DNA of 64,000 bases from an uncultured Eubacteriales bacterium (GCA_949292785.1 CASFBK010000002.1:62001-126000), one strand, 5' to 3'; numbered from the stretch's first letter, positions 17,899 through 27,400 are shown. The notes: generated by a model not told the origin, from the sequence alone. Numbers and translations are program-made.

Positions 17899-19112
17899 AG
17901 GAAATCTTAAGCCTTGCAGGATATGAGTATAAGAAAATTTTTCAAAGAAAGGTAAGTATTATTGCTTTAGGAGCAGTATTATTACTTACGTTATTTAGCG
18001 GAGCAGCAATGCTTCTGGGACAGGTGTACGTGGAAGGGGAAATAGCAGAAGGTCATGGAGAACAATTAAAGGAGCAGCGTCAAGCGGTAGAAGAACTGGC
18101 AGGGACTCCTATAGATGACAAGCTGTTAGGAGAAGCAGAACGGGCATATGGTAATATTATATCGGAGGAGTTCCGTGTTGATACCGAAGAAGGCTGGGAA
18201 GCCTATAAAGCAAGTATCTATCCGTATAGTTTTATTCAAAATATGTGTGCGAAATTAAAAGCAAATTATGGAAATACAGGTCAGGCCATGACCGGCGAAG
18301 AATTTTATGGTCTTAGGGAAGCGTATATGAAGCAGGGGTATGAGAGCGAAAAGCTTTCAGCGGGAGAGACAGCCAAGCATATTTCTGAAATGAAAAAGCT
18401 GGATACGCCTATGACTTATGGATGGACAAATGGGTATCAGCGTTATAACCAGTTGGTATTTATGGATGGAATGTTTCTGGCATTTGCAGTAGCAATTTGT
18501 ATTGCACCGCTGTTTGCAGGAGAGTATACCAGCCATGTAGACCAGTTGATACTGACTTCAAGATATGGAAAAAACAAGGCAATTTCTGCAAAACTGTTGA
18601 CCGGATTTTCGTTTGCTTTTTTAGCGGCATTTGTGATGAATCTGTTGCTGCTTTTGGAAATTGGTATTCTTTATGGACTGGAAAACTGGAATCTGCCCAT
18701 TCAGTCTATTACGGATGGATTTTTCCTAAGCGTGCCGATAAATCTGCTTACTATGACAGTGATTGTGGTAGTGTATCAGACACTTGCCACCTGTATGATT
18801 GGAGCAGTGGTGATTTTCTGTTCCCAGAAGATGAAATCACCCTTTGGTGTTATCATTGTAGCATCCTTGCTGATTTTTGTGCCGCTGTTTCTTATGGCAG
18901 TACCTTCCGATATGCGTTTTTTCTATTTGCTGATTCGATTCTTGCCAAATGGTGTCATGGAAGGACATATGATTTTTGATGATTTACTGTTTCATATTGG
19001 AAATGGATACTTTTATATTTATCAGGTAGTGCCGGTGGTGTGGATTATATTAATGTCAGGCGTGGGGCTATCGGTGTATAAGGGATTTCAGCGGAAACAG
19101 ATTGGAAGATAG
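17895..19112 (+). CDS. ABC transporter permease (ABC-2 type)
   Basis: 405 residues. One membrane helix (about 20-40) is followed by a large extracellular domain (about 45-190), then five or six helices, the ABC-2 export topology. It starts ATGA across the ATPase stop, so both are made together. It forms the membrane half of the exporter encoded with the sigma factor. The extracellular loop carries no motif I can name. Confidence 0.85.
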   Translation: MKEILSLAGYEYKKIFQRKVSIIALGAVLLLTLFSGAAMLLGQVYVEGEIAEGHGEQLKEQRQAVEELAGTPIDDKLLGEAERAYGNIISEEFRVDTEEGWEAYKASIYPYSFIQNMCAKLKANYGNTGQAMTGEEFYGLREAYMKQGYESEKLSAGETAKHISEMKKLDTPMTYGWTNGYQRYNQLVFMDGMFLAFAVAICIAPLFAGEYTSHVDQLILTSRYGKNKAISAKLLTGFSFAFLAAFVMNLLLLLEIGILYGLENWNLPIQSITDGFFLSVPINLLTMTVIVVVYQTLATCMIGAVVIFCSQKMKSPFGVIIVASLLIFVPLFLMAVPSDMRFFYLLIRFLPNGVMEGHMIFDDLLFHIGNGYFYIYQVVPVVWIILMSGVGLSVYKGFQRKQIGR

Positions 19113-19380
19113 CAGAAAAGTTGCAAGTCTGGTACAAAATGCCATGAGCAAATTTGCAATTATTGCCTCCATTTTGTGCGTTTTTCGAAATTTAATAGTT
19201 GTGAAAAAAATAACAACATGTTAAAATAAACACAAAGCATATTTTTCTAAGATTCCGGGCATGTTGCCATCTGTTTTTTCTAAAGATTCTTTATTCAGAA
19301 AATCCGTGCTTTTATTCGTATTAAAAATCAAAAGCAGGAGATTCTGTAGATGCCTCCTGCAATATCAAGGAGGACAAGAT

Positions 19381-20379
19381 ATGAATGAAAAAGAAAATTT
19401 AATAATGGAAACACCGCAGACCGAACGCAAATACAAGGACAAATTATTTCGTCTGGTATTCCGCGAGAAAAAGGAATTGTTAAGTCTGTATAACGCGGTA
19501 AACGGAACAAATTATGACAATCCAGAGGATTTAGAAGTAAATACACTGGAAAATGCAGTTTACATGAATATGAAAAATGACATTTCCTTTGTATTTGATA
19601 TGGAATTAAATCTTTACGAGCATCAGTCTACATACAATCCAAATATGCCGTTGAGGGATTTATTTTATATTGCAAGACTTTTAGAAAAAGCGACAGCGGA
19701 CCGTTCTTTATACGGAATATCACTTGTGCAGATACCAACGCCAAGATTTGTGGTATTCTATAACGGAACAGAAGAACAGCCGGAACGTCAGATACTGAGA
19801 CTTTCAGATGCCTTTGAAAAGAAGATAGAGGAGCCTGGAATAGAGTTAAAAGTATTAATGCTAAATATTAATCTTGGAAAAAACAAGGAATTATTAGAAA
19901 AGTGTAAAACATTACGAGAATATATGATTTATGTAACTAAGGTACGGGAATATGCTGTTACCATGAATATCCGGACAGCAGTAGAACGTGCCGTAAATGA
20001 ATGTATCAAACAGGAAATTCTAAAAGATTTCCTACTCAGATATAAAGCGGAGGCGATTCAGATGAGTATTTTCGAATATGATGAGGAACGGGAAATGCAA
20101 TTAATCAAAGAATCTATGCGACAGGTATACTCAAAAGAAGGCAGAGAAGAAGGACGGAAAGAGGGACGGAAAGAGGGACTGAAAGAAGGACGGAAAGAGG
20201 GACTAGAACAAGGACTGGAACAGGGACTAGAACAAGGACTGGAACAGGGAATCAAAGCATTTATTTTAGACAATCTGGAAGAAAAAATTTCCAAAGAGCG
20301 CATTCTTGAAAAGTTGCAAAGGCACTTTGAACTTAGCAAAGAACAGTCCGAAATGTATTTTAGGAAATATAGTCAATAA
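19381..20379 (+). CDS. Rpn-family recombination-promoting nuclease / PD-(D/E)XK putative transposase
   Basis: 332 residues from the ATG at 19381 with AAGGAGG before it. The core begins KYKDKLFRLVFREKKELLSLYNAVNG, then has DISFVFDMELNLYEHQS with the D-x(n)-E-x-N/Q catalytic pattern of the PD-(D/E)XK fold, and LRDLFYIARLLEK. From about residue 258 there is a run of tetrad repeats (EGRKEGRKEGLKEG, then EQGLEQGLEQG) encoded by a tandem 12-bp DNA repeat at about 20146-20250, usual for this family and free to change length in frame. The family is abundant and variable in gut Clostridia and is linked to DNA cutting; mobility in the classical sense is not shown. A GCAGGAG/CTCCTGC hairpin lies just upstream (about 19335-19361). 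Confidence 0.88.
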   Translation: MNEKENLIMETPQTERKYKDKLFRLVFREKKELLSLYNAVNGTNYDNPEDLEVNTLENAVYMNMKNDISFVFDMELNLYEHQSTYNPNMPLRDLFYIARLLEKATADRSLYGISLVQIPTPRFVVFYNGTEEQPERQILRLSDAFEKKIEEPGIELKVLMLNINLGKNKELLEKCKTLREYMIYVTKVREYAVTMNIRTAVERAVNECIKQEILKDFLLRYKAEAIQMSIFEYDEEREMQLIKESMRQVYSKEGREEGRKEGRKEGLKEGRKEGLEQGLEQGLEQGLEQGIKAFILDNLEEKISKERILEKLQRHFELSKEQSEMYFRKYSQ

Positions 20380-20401
20380 TTAAGTAAATATAACGTTTCA
20401 A

Positions 20402-20450
20402 GTGGCTGCCGCTTCACGAATTTTCAGTGAAAGCGACAGCCACCCTTTTA
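20402..20450 (+). terminator. Terminator of the Rpn-family gene
   Basis: GTGGCTG-CGCTTCAC pairs with GTGAAAGCGACAGCCAC around an AT-rich loop and CCTTTTAT follows. It lies between convergent genes. Confidence 0.85.
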
Positions 20451-20467
20451 TACTTACTATACCACAA

Positions 20468-21205
20468 CTACAACAAATCCCTATGTGTTTCTAACATTTC
20501 CTCAATCCTCTTCTGAGTATAGGCGCCAAGGAATTTCCTCTGCTCCTTCTCCAAATCCTTTATGTAGATAGGCTCCCCATACTGAACAATTACATGACAT
20601 CTTTTTACCCGGGGCAGATGATTTTCCAAAATCTCTCCTGTATTAGAAATGGCAATGGGAACGATGGGACAGCCCGACTTCTCAGCCATTTTCATGCTTC
20701 CTTCCTTGAAAGGTGCCATACCGTTTTCTGGGTGTTTGTTTCGTGTACCCTCTGGGAAAATGCACATGGAAATACCGTTTTTAATCTGGTCGATTCCGGT
20801 CAGAACCATCTTAAGTCCTGCCTTGATATCCTTTCGGTCTAAGAACAGACAGTACAGCCGTTTCATCCAGATGTTAAGACCGGGAATTTTTTGCAGTACA
20901 TCCTTGGAAACATAGCCGGTCAGTCCCGGACACATGGAATAGGTGATGATAATGTCAAAGTAGCTCTGGTGGTTCGGAATATAAAGCACCGCCGTATCCT
21001 TTGGAATGTTTTCCTTTCCAATTACCGTAATTTTGGTTCCGGAAAGAAAAATAATCACTTTAAAGGCCCATTGTACAATGCGAAGACTGCTGATGTCTGC
21101 CGCATAAGGGTTGAACTTTTTGATAATCCATTCCACACCCTGAATGGGAAGAGAAATAATTAAGAACACAATAACAAAAACTAAAATTAAGATTAAACGT
21201 ATCAT
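20468..21205 (-). CDS. plsC: 1-acyl-sn-glycerol-3-phosphate acyltransferase
   Basis: 245 residues. An N-terminal membrane helix (1-25) is followed by the acyltransferase domain with the HX4D motif in NHQSYFD, the glycerol-phosphate binding FPEGTR, and PIVPIAISNTGE. PlsC acylates lysophosphatidic acid at the cytoplasmic face of the membrane to give phosphatidic acid. Length fits the family. It is a single gene on the minus strand, convergent with the Rpn-family gene. Confidence 0.93.
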   Translation of the reverse strand: MIRLILILVFVIVFLIISLPIQGVEWIIKKFNPYAADISSLRIVQWAFKVIIFLSGTKITVIGKENIPKDTAVLYIPNHQSYFDIIITYSMCPGLTGYVSKDVLQKIPGLNIWMKRLYCLFLDRKDIKAGLKMVLTGIDQIKNGISMCIFPEGTRNKHPENGMAPFKEGSMKMAEKSGCPIVPIAISNTGEILENHLPRVKRCHVIVQYGEPIYIKDLEKEQRKFLGAYTQKRIEEMLETHRDLL

Positions 21206-21331
21206 AGCAAATCCTTTTCCTTTTACATAATATTGGAATTCTTTTTTTATTATACAAAGTTATTTCGGGAAATACAATCATAAATATTTGATCCATTCAT
21301 ATAATAATAGAAAAATAGCAGGATGATGGAT

Positions 21332-21760
21332 ATGGTGAAAAGAAAAAGGGTAACAGGGAGAGTTCTGGCATGTTTGACAGGGATAATACTGTCTGCAAAT
21401 CTTTTTGCCTGTGGTATGGAAGAGACTGCGACCAAAAAGCTGAGGGATGTTGAGTTTACCGTCATAGACCAGTCAGAGATTCCGCAGGAGCTGCTGAGCA
21501 CCATGGAAGAAAAAAAGAAAGAAGGATTTAAGCTAACTTACGCAGATGAAAATAATCTGTATCTTGCGGTGGGATATGGAGAACAGAAAACAGGAGGCTA
21601 TAGTATCGCGGTAGATGAATGTTATCTTACGGAGAATGCCATTTATTTTGGAACTACGTTGACCGGACCGGAAAAGGGAGAAAAGATAAATCAGGTATCT
21701 TCTTATCCTTGCATTGTGGTAAAAATGGAATCGATTGATGAACCGGTAGTGTTTGAATAA
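21332..21760 (+). CDS. PrcB-domain lipoprotein
   Basis: 142 residues starting at 21332, where AGGA sits 8 bases upstream; ATGs at 21323 and 21326 are also in reach. The head is basic then hydrophobic and ends in a lipobox-like NLFAC, so it is probably lipid-anchored outside the membrane. The body contains TGGYSIAVDECYLTEN and PEKGEKINQVSSYPC, the pattern of the PrcB C-terminal domain, known from a Treponema protease-complex stabiliser. Function here is unknown. The trp promoter begins only 8 bases after its stop. Confidence 0.75.
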   Translation: MVKRKRVTGRVLACLTGIILSANLFACGMEETATKKLRDVEFTVIDQSEIPQELLSTMEEKKKEGFKLTYADENNLYLAVGYGEQKTGGYSIAVDECYLTENAIYFGTTLTGPEKGEKINQVSSYPCIVVKMESIDEPVVFE

Positions 21761-21768
21761 AAAAACTA

Positions 21769-21797
21769 TTGACATCAGCACATCACTGTGCTAAACT
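21769..21797 (+). promoter_or_regulatory. Sigma-A promoter of the trp operon
   Basis: TTGACA (21769-21774), a 17-base spacer and TAAACT (21792-21797). Transcription would start near 21804, at the beginning of the T-box leader. Confidence 0.85.
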
Positions 21798-21803
21798 AAA
21801 AAA

Positions 21804-22150
21804 CAAATAAAGAAAGTAAAATCAATGAGCAAGAAGAGTACCATAGAACTGGACTTTACAGAGAGTCGGCATTTGGTGGAAGTCGATAGGAACATTTTAT
21901 GGGAATGGGTTTGTGAGATGCAAAGCGAACTAATAGTAGCGGATGCCGTGTCCTCACGTTACAGAGGTAAGATATCATGTGTATCGGATTGAGATTATAG
22001 AATTGGTGGCGGATATTTCTAATTTGAAATGTCCTTTTTTTATTTTCAAAAATAAAAAGATGCGTTACTTATTCTATAATGAAACAGGGTGGCACCACGA
22101 CTTATATCGTCCCTGGTAAAGGCAGAAATGCTTTTACCAGGGATTTTTTT
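21804..22150 (+). ncRNA. T-box leader (tRNA-sensing riboswitch) of the trp operon
   Basis: The leader has the stem I signature AGAGAGTCGG with GGTGGAAGTCGATAG (about 21859-21891), CACGTTACAGAGGTAAG (about 21956-21972) closing stem I, and the T-box sequence AGGGTGGCACCACG at 22086-22099, then a terminator. Uncharged tRNA bound to the specifier and T-box would favour antitermination. A TGG at 21906-21908, in GGGAATGGGT, is the candidate specifier codon and would fit tRNA-Trp and the downstream trp genes; its placement in the specifier loop is inferred, not folded. Confidence 0.9.
22110..22150 (+). terminator. T-box-controlled terminator
   Basis: TCCCTGGTAAA pairs with TTTACCAGGGA and a run of seven T follows. 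The 5' side is next to the T-box sequence, so an antiterminator can compete with it. Confidence 0.9.
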
Positions 22151-22151
22151 A

Positions 22152-22230
22152 CTCTATAGGAAATACCGTTTTGGGTTAAAGTGTAAAAATTGTGATTCCT
22201 ATAGAGCAAAAAGCACTCCGTGCAGGATGC
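22152..22230. repeat. CTCTATAGGAA dispersed repeat, copy 2, with extended flank
   Basis: The 55-bp core (22152-22206) has the CTCTATAGGAA/TTCCTATAGAG ends. With the next 24 bases it is identical over 79 bp to 22342-22420, so the two arose by a recent 190-bp-spaced duplication. Between the copies a GC-richer hairpin joins about 22269-22283 with 22325-22339. Both copies lie between the T-box terminator and trpE. Confidence 0.85.
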
Positions 22231-22341
22231 GCACTCGCACAAGTGGAATTATGTCGCAAACGACTGTGCTCGGCGCGGCAAAGTGTGTTCCGCTTGATAG
22301 GTAATGTATATTCGCGAGAGTATGCGGAGCACACTTTGTTC

Positions 22342-22420
22342 CTCTATAGGAAATACCGTTTTGGGTTAAAGTGTAAAAATTGTGATTCCTATAGAGCAAA
22401 AAGCACTCCGTGCAGGATGC
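22342..22420. repeat. CTCTATAGGAA dispersed repeat, copy 3, with extended flank
   Basis: Same 79-bp unit as 22152-22230, core 22342-22396. It ends 94 bases before the trpE ATG. Any trp mRNA that passes the T-box terminator contains two of these hairpins in its untranslated region, which could affect mRNA stability or translation of trpE. Confidence 0.85.
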
Positions 22421-22514
22421 ACACCTCGCGGAGAGGAATTTAACCGTAAACGGCACCGCTCGGGCGCGAAAAAGTCCGGCGAGCGGACTCTTTATATTCA
22501 GAAAGGAGCACAAC

Positions 22515-23927
22515 ATGAAACGTATTTTAAGAGTATACAAACGAACCGTAAGTATTGTAAATGAAACAGCCATCGGCATGTACGAAAAGCTGGCAGGAGG
22601 AAAGAAAGGCTTTCTTTTGGAAAGCTATGACAAGAACTATGACCGTTATACTATATTTGGCGCAGAGCCGGAGGAAATCATTACTTCCCGGGGAAATGCA
22701 CTGGTGATAAAACGCGGTGGACAGGAAGAAGTCAGAAAAGGAAATCCCTTGGAACGGTTAAAGGAATATTACAATGAATTTGAAATCCGAAAAGATGTAG
22801 ACGGACTTTCCTTCAATGGCGGTCTGGTTGGCAATCTGGGATATGATTTCGTCCGGTATTCCGAAGAGTTACCGGATGAAAACCCGGATGAAATCGGAAT
22901 CGAGACCGTTCAGATGATGCTGATGACGAAGTTTATCGTAGTAGACCATGTAGCCGAGACCATGACCGCAGTTGTGTTAGAGAGTGATGACGAAGAGGGA
23001 AAACAAAGAGCAAAGGACATTGCCGATGCCATGCTAAAGGAGGTTCGTGCAGCGGGCAGTACCGCAGTCACAGAAAGGAAATTTGTTCATGACGGAAAAA
23101 TCGTGAAAAAGTCCGATACTCTAGAGCAGTACAGTGCAAAGGTAGAAAAGATAAAAGAATACATTCGGGAAGGTCATATTTTCCAGACGGTGCTTTCCCA
23201 GCGCTGGACCATAGAGACCGGACAGGAAGGCTTTGAACTCTACAAAGAGCTGAGAGAATTAAATCCATCCCCATATCTGTATTACTTTAATTATGGAGAC
23301 TTTGAAGTAATCGGAAGCTCTCCGGAAATGATTGTAAAACAGCAGAACGGCAGAGTCTTTACCTGTCCTATCGCAGGAACCAGAAAGCGTGGAAAGGATG
23401 CAGAAGAGGATGCATTGTTAAAGGCAGACCTTTTAGGAGATGAAAAGGAGCGCGCCGAGCACGTCATGCTGGTGGATTTGGCAAGAAATGACATGGGACG
23501 GATTGCAGAGTTTGGAACGGTAAAGGTAACGCAGTTTATGGAGGTACAGAATTACTCCCACGTAATGCACATCGTATCCATGGTAGAGGGAAGAAAAAAA
23601 GGGGAGTATCATCCCTTTGACTTAGCAGCCTCCTTCCTGCCGGCAGGAACCTTAAGCGGAGCACCGAAGATTCGTGCCATGGAGATTATTGATGAATTAG
23701 AAGAAAGCCGCAGAGGACTTTACGGCGGAGCGACCGGATATATTGATTTTGGCGGAGACATGGACTTCTGTATTACCATTCGTACCATGATAAAAAAAGG
23801 AAACAAAGTGTATTTACAGGCAGGCGCCGGAATTGTGGCAGATTCCAAGCCGGAAATGGAATATCAGGAGTGCTGCAACAAGGTAATGGCGTTAGCGAAA
23901 ACGCTGGTGGAGGAAGAAAATCTATAA
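22515..23927 (+). CDS. trpE: Anthranilate synthase component I
   Basis: 470 residues. FLLESYDK near residue 35 contains the LLES tryptophan feedback site. The chorismate-binding domain follows with IGSSPEMIVK, CPIAGTRKRG, HVMLVDLARNDMGR, SFLPAGTLSGAPKIRAME and LYGGATGYIDFGG. With TrpG it converts chorismate and glutamine to anthranilate. AAAGGAG precedes the ATG at 22515; the frame reaches back into the repeat but has no signal there. It is the first gene of the seven-gene trp operon. Confidence 0.95.
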   Translation: MKRILRVYKRTVSIVNETAIGMYEKLAGGKKGFLLESYDKNYDRYTIFGAEPEEIITSRGNALVIKRGGQEEVRKGNPLERLKEYYNEFEIRKDVDGLSFNGGLVGNLGYDFVRYSEELPDENPDEIGIETVQMMLMTKFIVVDHVAETMTAVVLESDDEEGKQRAKDIADAMLKEVRAAGSTAVTERKFVHDGKIVKKSDTLEQYSAKVEKIKEYIREGHIFQTVLSQRWTIETGQEGFELYKELRELNPSPYLYYFNYGDFEVIGSSPEMIVKQQNGRVFTCPIAGTRKRGKDAEEDALLKADLLGDEKERAEHVMLVDLARNDMGRIAEFGTVKVTQFMEVQNYSHVMHIVSMVEGRKKGEYHPFDLAASFLPAGTLSGAPKIRAMEIIDELEESRRGLYGGATGYIDFGGDMDFCITIRTMIKKGNKVYLQAGAGIVADSKPEMEYQECCNKVMALAKTLVEEENL

Positions 23928-24003
23928 CAGAAGCCAGTGACGGAAATTCATGATAGAAACAAAGTGGCGTAAATCATAACAGCCTCAAGTGAAAGGAGAA
24001 AAA

Positions 24004-24573
24004 ATGATACTTTTGATTGATAACTACGATTCCTTTACCTATAACCTGTATCAGTATATGGGAATTTTTACAGAGGATATTAAGGTAGTGCGTAATGATA
24101 AAATCACCATAGAAGAAATAGAACAATTACAGCCGGAGCGGATTGTATTATCTCCGGGTCCGAAAAATCCAAAGGAAGCCGGTATCTGTATGGACGTGGT
24201 AAAAAACTTTTATAATAGAATTCCTATCCTTGGCATTTGTCTGGGACACCAGTGCATCGGAGAAGCCTTAGGCGGTACGGTTTCCTATGCAAAGAAGCTG
24301 TATCACGGAAAACAGTCAGTGATTCACCACACAGGCGAAAGCATTTTTACCGGAATTGATACACCGGTTAAAATTGCTAGATATCATTCCCTTGCAGTGC
24401 AAAAGGCTGACCTGCCGGAATGTTTAAAAATCTTAGCCGAGACAGAAGACGGTGAAATCATGGCAATGCGCCACAAGGATTACCCTGTGGTGGGACTTCA
24501 ATTTCACCCCGAATCCATATATACAGAGCATGGAAAACGTATGATAGATAATTTTGTAAACGGAGTGGTATAG
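24004..24573 (+). CDS. trpG: Anthranilate synthase component II, glutamine amidotransferase
   Basis: 189 residues of the class I amidotransferase: MILLIDNYDSFTYNL, oxyanion PGPKNP, nucleophile Cys79 in LGICLGHQC and the His-Glu pair in QFHPES. It supplies ammonia to TrpE. AAAGGAG precedes the ATG. It could double as PabA because no separate pabA is in the window. trpC follows two bases after its stop. Confidence 0.95.
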   Translation: MILLIDNYDSFTYNLYQYMGIFTEDIKVVRNDKITIEEIEQLQPERIVLSPGPKNPKEAGICMDVVKNFYNRIPILGICLGHQCIGEALGGTVSYAKKLYHGKQSVIHHTGESIFTGIDTPVKIARYHSLAVQKADLPECLKILAETEDGEIMAMRHKDYPVVGLQFHPESIYTEHGKRMIDNFVNGVV

Positions 24574-24575
24574 AA

Positions 24576-25391
24576 ATGATATTAGATAAAATCGTAGAAG
24601 ATAAAAAATTACGTATTCCCCAGCATAAGGAAAAAATTTCACCGGAAACCATGCGGCGGGAAGCAGAAGAACTGGTAAAACAGGAAAGAGCAGACAAAAC
24701 ATCACAGAAAGATACGAAAAAAGCCGGCGGTTCATTTTATAAAGCCCTTGCAAAGCCGGGAATCTCCATTATCGGAGAATTCAAAAAGGCATCTCCAAGC
24801 CTTGGGGCGATTCAAAGCAAGATCAATCTTACAGACCGCATTGAGGAATACAACGCTTCGGTAGATGCGATTTCCTGTCTGACGGAGGAAGACCATTTCA
24901 ACGGAAATGTGGAGTACCTTAAGGAAATTAGAAAAATGTCTTCGCTTCCCATTATCCGTAAGGACTTCATGATTGATGAGTATCAGTTCTATGAGGCAAA
25001 GGTAATCGGGGCAAATGCCATTCTTCTCATTGCAGCAATTTTAGATGATGTGCAGATGAAGGATTTCTACGATTTGGCAACGGAATTAGGACTGGATGCC
25101 TTGGTAGAGACCCACGATGAACGGGAAATGGAACGTGCACTGAAGCTAAATGCAGAGATTATCGGTGTCAATAACCGGGATTTGCGGGATTTTACCATTA
25201 AGCTGGACACTACAAAGCGTTTATCCACCATGGTGCCGGAGGGCAAAATCTTTGTGGCAGAAAGTGGAATCGTCAGTGACGAAGATGTAAAGTTCTTAAA
25301 AGACAGCAGAGTAGATGCATTTTTGATTGGCAGGGCATTTATGGAAGCAGAGAATCCAAGAGAGCTGGCACAGCATTGGAAAAGTCTGTAA
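24576..25391 (+). CDS. trpC: Indole-3-glycerol phosphate synthase
   Basis: 271 residues of the TIM-barrel enzyme: SIIGEFKKASPSLG with the catalytic lysine, ISCLTEEDHFNG, PIIRKDFMIDEYQ, AILLIAAIL, IIGVNNRDLRDF and FVAESGI. It closes the indole ring from carboxyphenylamino-deoxyribulose phosphate. It begins almost on top of the trpG stop. The length is slightly above the usual 250-260 because of an insertion near residues 25-50. Confidence 0.95.
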   Translation: MILDKIVEDKKLRIPQHKEKISPETMRREAEELVKQERADKTSQKDTKKAGGSFYKALAKPGISIIGEFKKASPSLGAIQSKINLTDRIEEYNASVDAISCLTEEDHFNGNVEYLKEIRKMSSLPIIRKDFMIDEYQFYEAKVIGANAILLIAAILDDVQMKDFYDLATELGLDALVETHDEREMERALKLNAEIIGVNNRDLRDFTIKLDTTKRLSTMVPEGKIFVAESGIVSDEDVKFLKDSRVDAFLIGRAFMEAENPRELAQHWKSL

Positions 25392-25444
25392 TGTGAGATA
25401 AGAATCTTGTAAGAGAAAGTATGACAAGGAATAAGGAGGCAGAA

Positions 25445-26083
25445 ATGAAGACACCTCAGATTAAGATTTGTGGTCTTACGAGGCTTGAGGAAGCAGATTT
25501 TTTGAATCAAGAACAGGCAGACTATGCCGGATTTGTACTTTTTGAAAAAAGCAAACGGAATGTGTCTTTTGCAAGGGTAAAAGAAATTGGAAACCGATTG
25601 TCTCCGGATATAAAAAGAGTGGCGGTAACCGTAAGCCCGGATAAAAACCTGTTAGAACAGATAGAACAGGCAGGCTTTGATATTTTACAGGTGCATGGAG
25701 AATTAAAACCGGAAATTTTGGAAGAAAGCACACTTCCCATTTGGCGAGCCTGTAATATGAAAGAGCCAAAAGATATAGAACAGTTAGAACGATGTAAAAA
25801 AATTACAGGATATGTGATTGATGCAGGAACTGCCGGAAGCGGAACCACTTTTGACTGGAACAAGAGTCGAAAAGTGTTAGAAGAAGCAAAAAAAACCGTT
25901 TTTGCAGGAAAACAGTTTATTCTGGCAGGCGGACTGAATCCTGAAAATGTTGCCGAAGGAATCGAAACCTTTGCACCGGATATTGTAGATGTAAGCTCCG
26001 GGGTAGAAGGCGATGGAGCAGGCAAGGACAGAACATTGATTGAAGCATTTATAAGGAAAGTAAGGGAGTCATCCCAAGTGTAA
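25445..26083 (+). CDS. trpF: Phosphoribosylanthranilate isomerase
   Basis: 212 residues. It has [14 protein letters not shown] at the start with the catalytic Cys, [22 protein letters not shown], then GTTFDWNK with the catalytic Asp, [14 protein letters not shown] and [15 protein letters not shown] for phosphate binding. It performs the Amadori rearrangement before TrpC. AAGGAGG sits 6 bases before the ATG at 25445. Confidence 0.95.
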   Translation: MKTPQIKICGLTRLEEADFLNQEQADYAGFVLFEKSKRNVSFARVKEIGNRLSPDIKRVAVTVSPDKNLLEQIEQAGFDILQVHGELKPEILEESTLPIWRACNMKEPKDIEQLERCKKITGYVIDAGTAGSGTTFDWNKSRKVLEEAKKTVFAGKQFILAGGLNPENVAEGIETFAPDIVDVSSGVEGDGAGKDRTLIEAFIRKVRESSQV

Positions 26084-26109
26084 ACAGCATACACAGAATG
26101 GAGGAAAAC

Positions 26110-27303
26110 ATGGAAAGAAAGAATGAAAGATATTATGGCGAATTTGGAGGACAGTATGTATCAGAATCCCTGATGAATACCTTAGAGGAATTAGATAAAG
26201 CATACGAAGAAGCCATTCATGATGAAGCATTTATCAAGGAATACAACTATTATCTGAAGCAGTATGTAGGACGTGAGAATCCATTGTACTACGCAGAAAA
26301 TTTAAGCAAAGCCTATGGAACCAAAATCTATTTAAAGAGAGAAGATTTGAACCATACAGGCGCCCACAAGATTAACAATGTAATCGGTCAGATACTTTTG
26401 GCAAAGCGTATGGGAAAGACCAAAGTTATCGCTGAAACCGGAGCAGGACAGCACGGAGTTGCAACTGCAACAGGAGCAGCGCTCTTTGGTATGGAATGTA
26501 CCGTTTACATGGGAGCAGAGGACATTAAGCGTCAGGCATTGAACGTATTTCGTATGGAAATGCTTGGAGCGAAGGTAGTTTCCGTTACATCAGGAAGCAA
26601 TACCTTAAAGGATGCCACCAATGAAGCAATCCGTACCTGGGCAAAAACCGCAGAAGATACCTTTTATATCATTGGTTCTGCGGTAGGACCGTATCCATAT
26701 CCAAAGATGGTAAAGGAATTCCAGAGCGTTATCAGCAGAGAGAGTAAAAAGCAGATATTAGAAGCAGAAGGAAGACTGCCGGATGTAGTTATGGCTTGTG
26801 TGGGCGGCGGCTCTAACTCCATTGGAATGTTTGCAGATTTTATCGAAGAGCCTTCTGTGAAGCTGATTGGCGTAGAAGCCGCAGGACTTGGGATTGAGAC
26901 CGGAAAACATGCCAGTGCCATGGCGCTTGGACAGCCGGGAACGCTCCACGGAATGCGTTCCTATTTGTTGCAGGATGAAGATGGAAACATTGAGCTTGCA
27001 CATTCTATTTCTGCCGGACTGGATTATCCTGGAGTAGGACCGGAACATGCATATTTGAGAGACACGGGAAGAGCAGAGTATGTTGCCATTACCGATGCAG
27101 AGGCCATGGATGCGTTACAGGAATTATGTAAATTGGAAGGAATCATTCCGGCAATCGAAAGCGCCCATGCAATCGCTTATGCCAAAAAGCAGGCAAAGAA
27201 GATGAAGGAAGATGACATTATGATTGTATGTCTGTCCGGACGAGGGGACAAAGACGTGCATACCGTAGCAGATTATATGGCAGGAAAAGGATATTTAAAC
27301 TAG
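26110..27303 (+). CDS. trpB: Tryptophan synthase beta chain
   Basis: 397 residues of the main TrpB1 type: [29 protein letters not shown] with the PLP lysine, [26 protein letters not shown] and the C-terminal [10 protein letters not shown]. It condenses indole with serine to tryptophan in the alpha2-beta2 complex with TrpA, which is encoded next. GGAGG precedes the ATG at 26110. Confidence 0.96.
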   Translation: MERKNERYYGEFGGQYVSESLMNTLEELDKAYEEAIHDEAFIKEYNYYLKQYVGRENPLYYAENLSKAYGTKIYLKREDLNHTGAHKINNVIGQILLAKRMGKTKVIAETGAGQHGVATATGAALFGMECTVYMGAEDIKRQALNVFRMEMLGAKVVSVTSGSNTLKDATNEAIRTWAKTAEDTFYIIGSAVGPYPYPKMVKEFQSVISRESKKQILEAEGRLPDVVMACVGGGSNSIGMFADFIEEPSVKLIGVEAAGLGIETGKHASAMALGQPGTLHGMRSYLLQDEDGNIELAHSISAGLDYPGVGPEHAYLRDTGRAEYVAITDAEAMDALQELCKLEGIIPAIESAHAIAYAKKQAKKMKEDDIMIVCLSGRGDKDVHTVADYMAGKGYLN

Positions 27304-27400
27304 AATCCTCAGGAAAACGGGAGCATCAGAAAAAGGGAAGCATCATATGACGAAATAAGGATTAAGAGAAAACGAGTGATTGAAATTAGGAGGAGAAGCA

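Noticed and set aside
19381..20379. A complete IS element
   Set aside because: No terminal inverted repeats or target duplications flank the Rpn-family gene; it has an ordinary terminator.
22152..22420. CRISPR array
   Set aside because: Only two repeat units with a 110-190 bp interval, with inverted ends and no cas genes.
22089..22443. Short ORFs over the trp leader repeats
   Set aside because: Their sequence is simply translation of the T-box terminator and the duplicated repeat; no signals for translation.
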